Positions 49,429 through 58,593 of a stretch of DNA of 64,000 bases are shown in pieces. This DNA comes from Brevundimonas intermedia. Its GTDB lineage: Bacteria; Pseudomonadota; Alphaproteobacteria; Caulobacterales; Caulobacteraceae. The DNA is taken from positions 685,253-749,252 of the forward strand of contig NZ_BSFD01000011.1 in NCBI RefSeq assembly GCF_027922165.1. The letters are read 5' to 3'. The notes beneath the pieces were generated by a model. The model worked only from the letters and a program-made list of their open reading frames with translations, did no database searches and had not been told where the DNA came from. Every line of letters begins with the position of its first letter. The first letter of the stretch is position 1. The translations under genes were made by a program, and so were the position numbers.

Positions 49429-52059
49429 ATGAACCTCGTTATCGTCGAGAGCCCCGCAAAGGCCAAGACCATCAATAAATACCTCGGCTCCGGCTATGAG
49501 GTTCTGGCGTCTTACGGCCACGTCCGCGACCTGCCATCCAAGGATGGGTCGGTCCTGCCCGACGACGACTTCTCCATGCACTGGGAGGCCGACGCCAAGG
49601 GCGCCAAGCGGCTGTCCGAAATCGCCGAGGCCGCCAAGCGCGCCGACCGCGTCATCCTGGCGACCGACCCTGACCGCGAAGGGGAAGCCATCAGCTGGCA
49701 CGTGCTGGAAGTGCTGAACAAGAAGAAGGCGCTGAAGGACACGCACGTCGAACGCGTGACCTTCAACGCCATCACCAAATCCGCCGTGCTGGAAGCCATG
49801 GCCAATCCGCGTCAGATCGACATGGAGTTGGTCGAGGCCTATCTGGCCCGCCGCGCCCTCGACTATCTGGTCGGTTTCACCCTGTCGCCCGTCCTGTGGC
49901 GCAAGCTGCCGGGCGCGCGCTCGGCCGGCCGGGTTCAATCCGTCGCGCTTCGCATCGTCGTCGATCGCGAGATGGAGATCGAGAAGTTCAAGGCGCAGGA
50001 ATACTGGTCCATCGAGGCCGACCTGAACGCCGACAGCCCGCCCTTCACCGCCCGGCTGGTCAAGCACGCCGGCAAGCGGGTCCAGCGTCTGGACATCAAG
50101 GACGAGGCGACCGCCGCCGCTGCGCGTGCGGCCATCGACGCCGGCGACTTCACCATCAACTCGGTCGAGAAGAAGCCGGTGCGCCGCAACCCGGCCCCGC
50201 CCTTCACCACCTCGACCCTGCAACAGGAAGCCTCGCGCAAGCTGGGCTTCAGCGCCCAGCGCACCATGCAGGCAGCGCAGAAACTGTATGAGGGCGTGGA
50301 CGAGACCGGCGGTCTGATCACCTATATGCGGACCGACGGCGTCCAGACCACGCCCGAGGGCATCGCCCAGGCGCGCGAGGTCATCGCCAAGGAATTCGGC
50401 CCGGCCTTCGTTCCGCAGGAACCGCGCTATTACAAGACCAAGGCCAAGAATGCTCAGGAAGCGCACGAAGCGATCCGGCCGACCAACATCGCCCGCCATC
50501 CCGACAGCCTGCGCCTCGAATCCGATCTTCAGCGTCTGTACGAGCTGATCTGGAAGCGGATGGTCGCCTCGCAGATGGAGGCGGCCCGCATGGACCGCAC
50601 CACGGTCGATATCGAAACCCCGGACGGCCTGACAGCCTTACGCGCCACCGGCCAGGTGGTGACCTTCGACGGCTTCCTGGCCGTCTATGAGGAAGGCCGC
50701 GACGAGAAGCAGAAGGGCGCGGAAGAGGACGAGGGCGACGACACCAGCCGCCTGCCTGCGCTGAAGGAAGGCGCCAAGGCCAAGGTCGACGCCATCCGCA
50801 CCGACCAGCATTTCACCGAACCGCCCCCGCGCTATTCGGAAGCCACCCTGGTCAAGAAGCTGGAAGAACTGGGCATCGGCCGGCCGTCGACCTACGCCTC
50901 GACCCTGTCGACCCTGCGCGACCGCGAATATGTGCGGGTGGACAAGAACCGCTTCTATCCCGAGGACAAAGGACGGCTGGTCACGGCCTTCCTGGAACAG
51001 TTCTTCGCCAAGTGGGTCGAATACGATTTCACCGCCGCGCTGGAGACCCGTCTGGACGAGGTGTCGGCCGGTCAACTGGACTGGAAGGTGCTGCTGCGCG
51101 AGTTCTGGGCAGACTTCCACGCCGCGACCCAGGCCGCCGGCGAACTGCGCACCACGGCCATTCTCGACGCCCTGAACGAGTCCCTGGGCGCCCATATCTT
51201 CCCGGCCAAGGAAGACGGGTCCGACCCGCGCGAATGCCCGCTATGCCACCAGGGCCAGCTCAGCCTGAAGACCAGCCGGTTCGGCGCCTTCATCGGCTGC
51301 GCCCGCTATCCCGACTGCAAATATACCCGGCCCGTCGCCAGCCCGTCGGCTGAAGACGGTTCGGCGGAAAGCGGCGACCGCGAACTGGGCATGGATCCCG
51401 AGACCGGCCAGCCGGTGCAGTTGAAGATCGGTCGTTTCGGCCCCTATGTCGAAATCACGCCGCCCGAGGGTGAAAAGCCCAAACGCTCGTCCCTGCCCAA
51501 GGGCTGGTCCCCCGCCTCGCTGACGCTGGACCAGGCTCTGCGCCTGCTGGCCCTGCCGCGCGAGGTCGGGGTTCACCCCGAGGACGGCAAGATGATCACG
51601 GCGGGCCTGGGCCGTTACGGACCCTTCGTCCTGCACGCTGGCACCTATGCGAACGTCTCGGACATCGACGAGGTGTTCGAGGTCGGCCTGAACCGCGCCG
51701 TCGCCCTGCTGGCCGAGAAGCGCGCCGGCCGTCCGGGTCGCGGCGCCGCCACGGCCCCGCTGAAGGACCTGGGCGCCCACCCGGAGACGGGTGAGCCGAT
51801 CCACGTCATGGCCGGACGCTTCGGGCCCTACGTCAAGTCGGGCAAGATCAACGCCACCCTGCCCAAGGGCACGGCGCCCGAAGACCTGACCCTGGAAGAC
51901 GCCCTGCCCCTGCTGGCCGCCAAGGCCGGCGCGGCGCCGAAGAAGAAGGCCCCAGCGGCCAAGAAGGCGGCTGCGCCCAAGAAGGCTGCGGCTGCGAAGA
52001 AGCCGACGGCCAAGAAGGCGCCGGCGAAGAAGAGCGCCAAGGCGAAGGCGGAAGACTGA
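49429..52059 (+). CDS. topA: DNA topoisomerase I
   Basis: An 876-residue type IA topoisomerase that relaxes negative supercoils. Seen: the Toprim domain MNLVIVESPAKAKTINKYLG with ILATDPDREGEAISWH, the DNA-binding LWRKLPGARSAGRVQSVALR, the active-site Tyr299 in GGLITYMRTDGV, and IGRPSTYASTLSTLRDREYV. One four-Cys zinc finger is present (CPLCHQGQL...CARYPDC), followed by repeated TopA C-terminal domains (IGRFGPYVEI, GLGRYGPFVLH, AGRFGPYVKSGKI). The last 45 residues are a Lys/Ala/Pro tail (KKKAPAAKKAAAPKK-like), a nonspecific DNA-binding tail usual in this group. The ATG at 49429 is the family start. Confidence 0.97.
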   Translation: MNLVIVESPAKAKTINKYLGSGYEVLASYGHVRDLPSKDGSVLPDDDFSMHWEADAKGAKRLSEIAEAAKRADRVILATDPDREGEAISWHVLEVLNKKKALKDTHVERVTFNAITKSAVLEAMANPRQIDMELVEAYLARRALDYLVGFTLSPVLWRKLPGARSAGRVQSVALRIVVDREMEIEKFKAQEYWSIEADLNADSPPFTARLVKHAGKRVQRLDIKDEATAAAARAAIDAGDFTINSVEKKPVRRNPAPPFTTSTLQQEASRKLGFSAQRTMQAAQKLYEGVDETGGLITYMRTDGVQTTPEGIAQAREVIAKEFGPAFVPQEPRYYKTKAKNAQEAHEAIRPTNIARHPDSLRLESDLQRLYELIWKRMVASQMEAARMDRTTVDIETPDGLTALRATGQVVTFDGFLAVYEEGRDEKQKGAEEDEGDDTSRLPALKEGAKAKVDAIRTDQHFTEPPPRYSEATLVKKLEELGIGRPSTYASTLSTLRDREYVRVDKNRFYPEDKGRLVTAFLEQFFAKWVEYDFTAALETRLDEVSAGQLDWKVLLREFWADFHAATQAAGELRTTAILDALNESLGAHIFPAKEDGSDPRECPLCHQGQLSLKTSRFGAFIGCARYPDCKYTRPVASPSAEDGSAESGDRELGMDPETGQPVQLKIGRFGPYVEITPPEGEKPKRSSLPKGWSPASLTLDQALRLLALPREVGVHPEDGKMITAGLGRYGPFVLHAGTYANVSDIDEVFEVGLNRAVALLAEKRAGRPGRGAATAPLKDLGAHPETGEPIHVMAGRFGPYVKSGKINATLPKGTAPEDLTLEDALPLLAAKAGAAPKKKAPAAKKAAAPKKAAAAKKPTAKKAPAKKSAKAKAED

Positions 52060-52062
52060 CTT

Positions 52063-52206
52063 CCTTCTCCCCTTGCGGGAGAAGGTGGCCGAGCGAAGCG
52101 AGGTCGGATGAGGGGTCGGTCAGTGCATGACCGGCCCTTTTCCATTGAAGACGGAGCAACCCCTTATCCGGCCCTGCGGGCCACCTTCTCCCGCAAGGGG
52201 AGAAGG
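52063..52206. repeat. Long palindromic intergenic repeat (after topA)
   Basis: Arms 52063-52090 and 52179-52206 are a perfect 28-bp inverted repeat (CCTTCTCCCCTTGCGGGAGA...) 88 bases apart. It lies between the convergent topA and glycosidase stops and can act as a terminator for both. Confidence 0.9.
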
Positions 52207-52208
52207 GA

Positions 52209-55200
52209 TCAGTTGAGGGTGATCCGCCTTGCCCCCACGGGTATCGCGAGCTCGTCGCCGGACCATTGTGCGGCTCGCCCGTCGATGCGGATCCGCTCAG
52301 GCCGCCCCGCGCCCGCCGGCCATTGCAGCACAAACCCGCCCGGCGGCGTCGCCCCCTGGCCCAAGGTCAGCACATAGGCCGAACCCTGTTTGCGATAGGC
52401 GTAGGTCAGCGCCCCATAGGCCGTGCGCAGGTCCCGCACCCCCACGCCCTCTTTGGTGTCCAGCCAGGCCTCAGGCACGCCCGCCGCCAGCACCAGGGCG
52501 TGGTCCCGGTCGCGTTCGTAGGCGAACAGGTCCAGGGCCGAGCGGATATAGTCGGAACTGATCCAGGCGTGCGGCATGTCGCCGATGAAGCGGGGCTCGC
52601 GCTTGTCGCGCCCCACCACCTCGGCCCAGCCGTTCCAGGCCTCAGGCCGGCGGTCGGCCATCAGGAAGTCCAGCACCGCCAAGGCCCGGTCCTTCTGACC
52701 CAGCCGCACATAGGCGCCGACCAGCCGCCATTCGTAGGGGGTATAGTCCTTCCACGCCGTGTGATTGGTCAGCCGGTTCTGGACGTTTTCCCAATAGCGG
52801 TCGAAGGTTCGCGCCATCAGTTCGGGCGGAAGATTATCCTGCTCGCCCGACGGCGACAGGGCGATGGTGGTCGAGGTGGCGTCGAAATCGCCCCGGTCGG
52901 CGGCGCCTGCGATCCAGTCGATGTCGTGATGCTGGGCCGTCGCGACGATGGAGGCGCGGATGTCGGCGGAGAACTGATCCCGCGCCGCAGCATAGCGGGC
53001 GGCGGCCTCGGCATCGCCCAGGGTCTGGGCGATGAAGACCGCGTCCTTGTAGCCCAGCAGGCCCCAGAAATCGTCCCAGTAGGAATAGGCCGCCTTGTCC
53101 GAATAGCCCTCGTGGCTGATCGTCGGCGGCAACAGCCCGTACAGGTGGCTCTGGTCGGGAGTCTGGAAGGCGGCGGTGCGGGTGGAGGCGCGCAGTTCGT
53201 CCATATAGGCGACGGCCTTCTGGACCTGGGGCCAGACCTGGCGCAGCAGGGCCTCGTCGCCGGTGTAGCGATAGGTCTCGGCGGCCAGGAAGACGAACTC
53301 GCCGTGGCTGTCGTTCTCGGGCACCGGATCGGCGCCCCGCGCATCGACGCAGCAGGGGACCTTGCCGTTGTCGAACACATAGGGGGCGTACCAGCGCAGA
53401 TAGTCGGCGGAATGCTCGGCCATGCCCAGCCGGTTCAGCCCCTCGGCCATCATGGCGCCGTCGCGGATCCAGGAGCGGTTGTAGCTGCGGGTGCCGGGTT
53501 GCAGGATGGGCCCCTGACGCGACATCAGCATATGGGCCAGGGACGACTTCAGCGCGTCCTCGATCCGCTGGGCGGCGGGCGGCAAGATCAGGTCCACCCG
53601 GTCCAGCTTCTCGCGCCACTCCGCCGCCAGCGCCTGCTCCGCCTGATCCAGAGCGGCGACGCCCTGCCCCGCCTGAGGCTGCGGCGGATCGCCCGCCAGC
53701 GGCGACAGGAAGCCGAAGGTGCGTGTCTCGCCGGGCTGAAGCGTCACCTCATACAGCAGGGCGCCGGCCGGCAGGTCCGTGGCGTCGGAGACGGCGACCG
53801 GCTCGTCCACGGGGCGTCGCGCCGTCGGCAAAATCAATGATTGAGGATCAGCCCCTGCGTCGAAGCTCGAGGCCGCCACGGCGTCCGGCGCGGTCAGGGG
53901 CTGGACCCGGATGTCGTCGTTCAGCGTCAGGCTCGCGCCGTCCCAGGCGATCCGATCGACCGGCGCCACCCCGCCCGGAATGGCCAGGAACTGCACCGGT
54001 CCGTTCACCTGGAACGGCCGCGCCGTCAGGGCCAGGGTCAGGCGACGCGGCCGGTTGGAGGTGTTGGTCAGGTCATAGCGGCCCCACAGACGCGCCTGGT
54101 CCGGCGCGCCGTCGGCGAAGCCGGTGATCTTCAACGTCCAGTCGTCGGCGGTCCAGGTCACGGACGGTATGGGCAGGTCGTCGTCCCTCAGCCCCTGTTC
54201 GATATCGACGTCAGCCCAGGTGACCAGCCGCCCGTTGTCGACCACGAAGGGTTCGATACTCGGGCCCGCCCGGCGCAGTTCGATGGCGCCGTCCTCGCCG
54301 ATCAGACCGCTCTCCCCGCCCCCGTCGACGCCGACCAGGGTCCAGTAGGGCTGTTCCCCGAAGAAGCCGCGTGGATAGAGGCCGCGCCGGTTCTCCTTGG
54401 CCACCGCCTCGACGAAGGCCGTGGCGTCCTCGCCGAAGGCCAGGGGTTCGACCTCGATCTCGTTCAGCGCATAGGTCGTCGCCGGCGCGGCGCCGAGCCG
54501 CTGGCCCGCGCCAGAGGATCCGACCACGTCGGGCGCCGGAACGGGCTGCAACGGCTCAAGCCGCAGCCAGCGCGCCGTCGCCTCGGGCGTGCGCAGCCAG
54601 TCGACGCCGCCGTTCCCGCCCTGAACTGTCGCCAGGTCCCGCCAGTCGCGCCCGACGGTCGAGGCCGAAATCCGATAGTCCGCCGCCGCCCCCCGCTCGC
54701 CCCAGCGCAGGGTCAGACCGCCGAACTCGCGCTCGTATCCCAGGTCCAGGGTCAGGGCCGACGGTTCGCCCACCGGGGAGGTCCAGGCCGTCTTCGGGTC
54801 CAGATCGACGGCGTTGGCGGCGGTCGTCTCCGCCCGTTCGTCTGCAGCGACCGGCTGCGGCGGCACGGCGGGATCGACCGGCAGGACGCGAAGGCTCAGT
54901 TGGTCGATCTCGACCGCCCCCTTGCCGCCCTCGGCCGCCACCACGACAAACTCGACCCGTTCGGCGCGGCGCAACACCGTCTCCGGGCTGGGGCCCCAGG
55001 CCTTGGACACCTGGCGGCGCTTGATCACGAACTTCGTCCAGCCGTCGGGGAAGTCGTAGCGTGCCGTCTGCTTCCACCAGACATTGTCGGCCGAGGCGTC
55101 GGTCAGCTTGACCTCAAAGGTGTTGGCCGGCCCGGCGCCGCGCACCCAGAAGCTGATCTCGTAATTGTCGGGTAGGTCGAACGGCAGCGGACGGCTGAGC

Positions 55201-55430
55201 ACCGCATAGCCCGCCTTGCCGTCGAAATCGTAGTCGAGCCGGACCGCCTGCCCATCATGCCCAGCGATGGCGGAGACGACGGCGTGAACGTCGGTCGAGG
55301 CGCTGGCCTGCCACCGCGAGGCGTCGTCCATGGCGTCGAGAACGCGCGTGTCCTGCGCGACGGCGGGGGCGGCCATGAGGGCGGCGCTAAGTGCGAGGGC
55401 GGAGGTCAGGGCGGAGGTCGAGATACGCAT
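52209..55430 (-). CDS. Large secreted glycosidase with discoidin-like and (alpha/alpha)6-barrel domains
   Basis: A 1073-residue exported protein. It has a signal peptide (SALTSALALSAALMAAPAVAQ) and a carbohydrate-binding-like beta domain (residues 25-185: SRWQASASTDVHAVVS, NYEISFWVRGAGPANTFEVKL). An F5/8 discoidin-like domain follows (about 195-320: AVDLDPKTAWTSPVGEPSALTLDLGYEREFGGLTLRW), then a beta-sandwich. The C-terminal (alpha/alpha) barrel (about 600-1000) carries SYNRSWIRDGAMMAEGLNRLG, VPENDSHGEFVFLAAETYRY, YSYWDDFWGLLGYKDAVFIA and WAEVVGRDKREPRFIGDMPHAWISSDYI. The barrel resembles glucoamylase- or GH63/GH94-like catalytic domains but no family is firmly recognised; candidate acids are in IRDG and END. 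It is the last gene of the sugar operon. Confidence 0.75.
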   Translation of the reverse strand: MRISTSALTSALALSAALMAAPAVAQDTRVLDAMDDASRWQASASTDVHAVVSAIAGHDGQAVRLDYDFDGKAGYAVLSRPLPFDLPDNYEISFWVRGAGPANTFEVKLTDASADNVWWKQTARYDFPDGWTKFVIKRRQVSKAWGPSPETVLRRAERVEFVVVAAEGGKGAVEIDQLSLRVLPVDPAVPPQPVAADERAETTAANAVDLDPKTAWTSPVGEPSALTLDLGYEREFGGLTLRWGERGAAADYRISASTVGRDWRDLATVQGGNGGVDWLRTPEATARWLRLEPLQPVPAPDVVGSSGAGQRLGAAPATTYALNEIEVEPLAFGEDATAFVEAVAKENRRGLYPRGFFGEQPYWTLVGVDGGGESGLIGEDGAIELRRAGPSIEPFVVDNGRLVTWADVDIEQGLRDDDLPIPSVTWTADDWTLKITGFADGAPDQARLWGRYDLTNTSNRPRRLTLALTARPFQVNGPVQFLAIPGGVAPVDRIAWDGASLTLNDDIRVQPLTAPDAVAASSFDAGADPQSLILPTARRPVDEPVAVSDATDLPAGALLYEVTLQPGETRTFGFLSPLAGDPPQPQAGQGVAALDQAEQALAAEWREKLDRVDLILPPAAQRIEDALKSSLAHMLMSRQGPILQPGTRSYNRSWIRDGAMMAEGLNRLGMAEHSADYLRWYAPYVFDNGKVPCCVDARGADPVPENDSHGEFVFLAAETYRYTGDEALLRQVWPQVQKAVAYMDELRASTRTAAFQTPDQSHLYGLLPPTISHEGYSDKAAYSYWDDFWGLLGYKDAVFIAQTLGDAEAAARYAAARDQFSADIRASIVATAQHHDIDWIAGAADRGDFDATSTTIALSPSGEQDNLPPELMARTFDRYWENVQNRLTNHTAWKDYTPYEWRLVGAYVRLGQKDRALAVLDFLMADRRPEAWNGWAEVVGRDKREPRFIGDMPHAWISSDYIRSALDLFAYERDRDHALVLAAGVPEAWLDTKEGVGVRDLRTAYGALTYAYRKQGSAYVLTLGQGATPPGGFVLQWPAGAGRPERIRIDGRAAQWSGDELAIPVGARRITLN

Positions 55431-55457
55431 TCGGATTACTCCAGCTTTCCCTCTCCG

Positions 55458-55564
55458 CGTCATCCTCGGGCTTGTCCCGAGGATCCAGACTCCCGGTGTT
55501 CGACGGGGTGCATAGGGCGGCCGCACCGGGAGTCTGGATCCTCGCCACAAGGGCGAGGATGACG
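55458..55564. repeat. Long palindromic intergenic repeat inside the sugar operon
   Basis: A 41-bp inverted repeat (55458-55498 with 55524-55564, about 37 matches). The mismatched bases lie within small palindromes in each arm (CTCGGGCTTGTCCCGAG and CTCGCCACAAGGGCGAG), so each arm can still fold. It lies between the permease and the large glycosidase. Confidence 0.85.
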
Positions 55565-55583
55565 GCGTTGAGAGACGAGAAAT

Positions 55584-56399
55584 TTACCCCTTCACGCTGC
55601 CCGCGAGCATGCCGCGGATGTAGTAGCGTTGCAGGGCCAGGAAGAGGATCAAGACAGGCGCGACCGTGACGACGGCGCCCGCCATCATCAGTTCCACATC
55701 CTGCACATGTTCGCGCGACAGGGCCGCCAGGGCGACCGGCAGGGTGTAGTTCGACTGGTCCGTCAGGACGATCAGCGGCCACAGGAAGTCGTTCCAGCTG
55801 CCCAGGAAGACGAACAGACCCAGGGTGACGATGATCGGCTGCAGCGTCGGCAGGACGATGCGGCGGAAGATCTGGCCCTCGCTGGCGCCGTCTATGCGGG
55901 CGGCCTCCAGCATCTCGTCGGGAATGCTCAGCGCATACTGGCGCACCAGGAACAGACCGAAGATCGAGGCCAGCCAAGGCACCAGCGCCCCGGCATAGGT
56001 GTTCACCAGCCCCATCCCCTTCAGCATCAAGAACAGCGGCAAGGTGCCGATCTGGGCCGGCACCACCAGGGCGGCGACCAGGAACTGGAACAGCCGCTCG
56101 CGCCCGGCGAACTTCAACTTGGCGAAGGCGTAGCCGGCCGGGACGGTGAAGCTGAGCGCCAGGATCGTCGCCAGGGTCGCCAGGGCGAAACTGTTCCACA
56201 GATACCGGCCCATGCCCTGGTTCAGGAACAGGTCCTGATAGTGCTCCAGCGTCCAGCGCGACGGAACCAGCGGCGGCGGGAAGGTCGCGGCTTCGCCGGT
56301 GGGCATGAAGCTGACGGACGCCATCCAGACCAGCGGGAACAGGACGATGAGCGCGATGAGCGCAACGGCGAGGTTGAGGAGGATGGAGCGGATTTTCAT
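55584..56399 (-). CDS. ABC sugar transporter permease (MalG-like)
   Basis: A 271-residue inner-membrane permease with six helices. Seen: the N-terminal IRSILLNLAVALIALIVLFPLVWMASVSF, and the EAA loop EMLEAARIDGASEGQIFRRIVLPTLQPII for contact with the ATPase subunit. The C-terminus ends YYIRGMLAGSVKG, typical of CUT1 MalG-type permeases. The start overlaps the MalF-like gene (ATGA at 56396-56399). It should carry an oligosaccharide with the partner permease and binding protein. No ATPase gene follows. Confidence 0.92.
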   Translation of the reverse strand: MKIRSILLNLAVALIALIVLFPLVWMASVSFMPTGEAATFPPPLVPSRWTLEHYQDLFLNQGMGRYLWNSFALATLATILALSFTVPAGYAFAKLKFAGRERLFQFLVAALVVPAQIGTLPLFLMLKGMGLVNTYAGALVPWLASIFGLFLVRQYALSIPDEMLEAARIDGASEGQIFRRIVLPTLQPIIVTLGLFVFLGSWNDFLWPLIVLTDQSNYTLPVALAALSREHVQDVELMMAGAVVTVAPVLILFLALQRYYIRGMLAGSVKG

Positions 56400-57328
56400 T
56401 GGTACGCCCCCACCCGCTTGGCCACGGCCAGCTGCACCAGGGTGATGGCCAGGATGCACAGGAACAGGACGAAGGCGACCGCGCTGGCGGAGCCCAGGTT
56501 CCACCATTTGAAGCCCTCTTCGTACATGAAGTAGAGCACCGTCACCGTGCTCTGGGCCGGGCCGCCTTGGGTCATCACATAGGGTTCGGCGAACAGCTGG
56601 AAGAAGCTGGCGACCGAGATGATCGAGACCAGCAGCATGGTCGGCGCGATGGCCGGCAGGGTGACATGGCGGAACTGTTTCCACGGCCCGGCGCCGTCGA
56701 TGCGGGCGGCTTCGTACAGATCGTCCGGCACGGTCTGAAGCACGGCCAGGAAGATCAGCATATTGTAGCCGAAGATCTTCCAGACCACGAACATCAGGAT
56801 GGCGGGGATCGAGGTCGAGGGCTGGCCCAGCCAGTCCACCGCCGGCAGGCCGATGCTCTCCAGCCCCCAGTTGATGACCCCATAGCGGGTGTGCAGCAGA
56901 TAGCGCCACACCACGGCCGTGGCGACCAGGGTGGTGACATAGGGGGCGAAGAACATGACCCGCCAGATCGGCCGCCACTTCACCACCCGCGCATTCAGGA
57001 TCACCGCCGCCGCCAGCGAGGCCGCGATGGACAGGGGCACGCCCAGGACGGCGAAGGTCAGGGTGTTCTTCATCGCCCCCCAAAACAGCGGATTGGTCAT
57101 CAGCCGCTCGTAATTCTGCAGGCCGACGAAACGCAGATTGTCCAGGTTCGCCAGGGCGTAGATGTCGAAGTCGGTCAGGCTGAGCAGCAGGGCCGCGATC
57201 ACCGGAAGGGCGAAGAAGAGGCCAATGGCGATCATCGCCGGGGCGACGAAGCCCCATGCCGCCCGTTCCCGCGCGCCGCGTCCGCGCGCCGGTTTCACGC
57301 GGGCCAAGGTCGGATCGGCGATGGTCAT
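56396..57328 (-). CDS. ABC sugar transporter permease (MalF-like)
   Basis: A 310-residue permease with six helices. Seen: AWGFVAPAMIAIGLFFALPVIAALLLSLTDFDIY, the conserved NPLFWGAMKNTLTFAVLGVPLS, and the EAA loop DLYEAARIDGAGPWKQFRHVTLPAIAPT. It starts with the ATG at 57328 overlapping the binding-protein stop, and ends overlapping the MalG-like gene. It belongs to the CUT1 family for di- and oligosaccharides. Confidence 0.92.
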   Translation of the reverse strand: MTIADPTLARVKPARGRGARERAAWGFVAPAMIAIGLFFALPVIAALLLSLTDFDIYALANLDNLRFVGLQNYERLMTNPLFWGAMKNTLTFAVLGVPLSIAASLAAAVILNARVVKWRPIWRVMFFAPYVTTLVATAVVWRYLLHTRYGVINWGLESIGLPAVDWLGQPSTSIPAILMFVVWKIFGYNMLIFLAVLQTVPDDLYEAARIDGAGPWKQFRHVTLPAIAPTMLLVSIISVASFFQLFAEPYVMTQGGPAQSTVTVLYFMYEEGFKWWNLGSASAVAFVLFLCILAITLVQLAVAKRVGAYQ

Positions 57329-58593
57329 ACGGCCCTGCCCTGTTCCATCATCCAGCGGCGCTTCTCCAGCAACCGGTCGGCCCGGCGGTCGATCTCGGCG
57401 GCCGCAGTCTCGGGGGCATATTCGCCGCGCACCATCCGTTCGGCGACGATCTGCATCTCCGTCACGATCCGTTCCCATTCCGGCACCTTGGGCACGGCCT
57501 TGGCTCGCTCCAACTGGCCGCGGAAGGGCGCCAGCATCGGGTCGCGCTCGACCTGGGCGATGTCCCAGGCGCTCTGGCGCGCCGGCAGGTCGCCGACGAT
57601 GGTGTTGAACCGGGCCTGGACGGCCGGTTCGGACAGATAACGGACCAGGGCCCAGGCTGCATCCTGATGCGGCGAGGACTTGAACACCGCCAGGCTGGAC
57701 CCGCCCGGCGCCGAGGCGCCCAGGCCGTTCGGTCCCGGCACCCCGGCCGTGGCCCAGTTCGGCTGGAACGCCGCCGGCAGGCGGCTGCGGAAATCGCCGA
57801 CGCTCCAAGGGCCGGAGAAATAGAAGCTGAAATAGCCGCGCGCGAACTCGGTCCAGACGTTCGAGATCTGCGCCGCCGAGGCCAGGGGCGCCAGCTGTTC
57901 GGCGAACAGGCTGCGATAGAAGGCCAGGGCTGCGACGAACCCGGGGTTGGAGAAGTTGCCCCGCGTATTGCGGTCGCGCAACAGCGGCTCTTCGATCTGA
58001 AGCCCGAAGGTCAGCAGTTGCTCGAACTCGTTCAGCGGCAGCAGGATGGCGTAGTTGTCGCCGCCCGCCGCCCGCTTGACCCCGTGCATGGCCCGCTTCC
58101 ATTCGGCCCAGTCCTGCGGCGGCGCGTCGAAGCCGGCGCGGGCCAGCAGATCCTTGCGATAGAACAGCAGCCGGGTGTCCACATACCAGGGGGTGGTCAT
58201 GGCCCGGCCGGCGATCTGGTTGGTCTCCAGCACCGCCGGGAACTGGTCGGTCAGCAGGTCGGCGGCTTCGGGCGGGGTCGGCGACAGGGCGCCGATGGCG
58301 GTCAGCTCCGCGACCCAGGTGTTGCCGATCTGGCTGACGTCCGGCAGCGAGGCGCCGGCATAGGCCGTCAGTAGCTTCTCGTGCGCCGCGGTCCACGGCA
58401 GGGGCTGGACCTCGACCCGGACGCCGGGATTGCGCCGCTCGAACTCGGGCATCAACTGGCCCACCGTCCCGCCTTCGTTGCCCATGGCCCAGAAGCGCAG
58501 CACCGTCTCGCCCTCACGACGCGGCGTACAGGCCGCCGCCGCGCCGCCCGCCAGCAGCGCCAGAGCGCCCCGTCTGTGCGGGCCAGGCCTCAT
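57325..58593 (-). CDS. ABC sugar-binding lipoprotein (family 1)
   Basis: A 422-residue extracellular solute-binding protein. The N-terminal lipoprotein signal ends LAGGAAAACTPR (lipid Cys near residue 22). Two-lobe binding-protein features follow: VLRFWAMGNEGGTVGQLMPEFERRNPGVRVEVQPLPW, TPWYVDTRLLFYRKDLLARAGF and GGSSLAVFKSSPHQDAAWALVRYLSEP. It delivers an oligosaccharide to the two permeases. It overlaps both neighbours by 4 bases, so the three transport genes and the glucanase are translationally coupled. Specificity is inferred from the GH144 partner. Confidence 0.92.
   Translation of the reverse strand: MRPGPHRRGALALLAGGAAAACTPRREGETVLRFWAMGNEGGTVGQLMPEFERRNPGVRVEVQPLPWTAAHEKLLTAYAGASLPDVSQIGNTWVAELTAIGALSPTPPEAADLLTDQFPAVLETNQIAGRAMTTPWYVDTRLLFYRKDLLARAGFDAPPQDWAEWKRAMHGVKRAAGGDNYAILLPLNEFEQLLTFGLQIEEPLLRDRNTRGNFSNPGFVAALAFYRSLFAEQLAPLASAAQISNVWTEFARGYFSFYFSGPWSVGDFRSRLPAAFQPNWATAGVPGPNGLGASAPGGSSLAVFKSSPHQDAAWALVRYLSEPAVQARFNTIVGDLPARQSAWDIAQVERDPMLAPFRGQLERAKAVPKVPEWERIVTEMQIVAERMVRGEYAPETAAAEIDRRADRLLEKRRWMMEQGRAV

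Noticed and set aside
52266..55175. Long plus-strand open frames of 524 and 444 codons
   Set aside because: Both are antisense to the large glycosidase and lack any domain or ribosome site.
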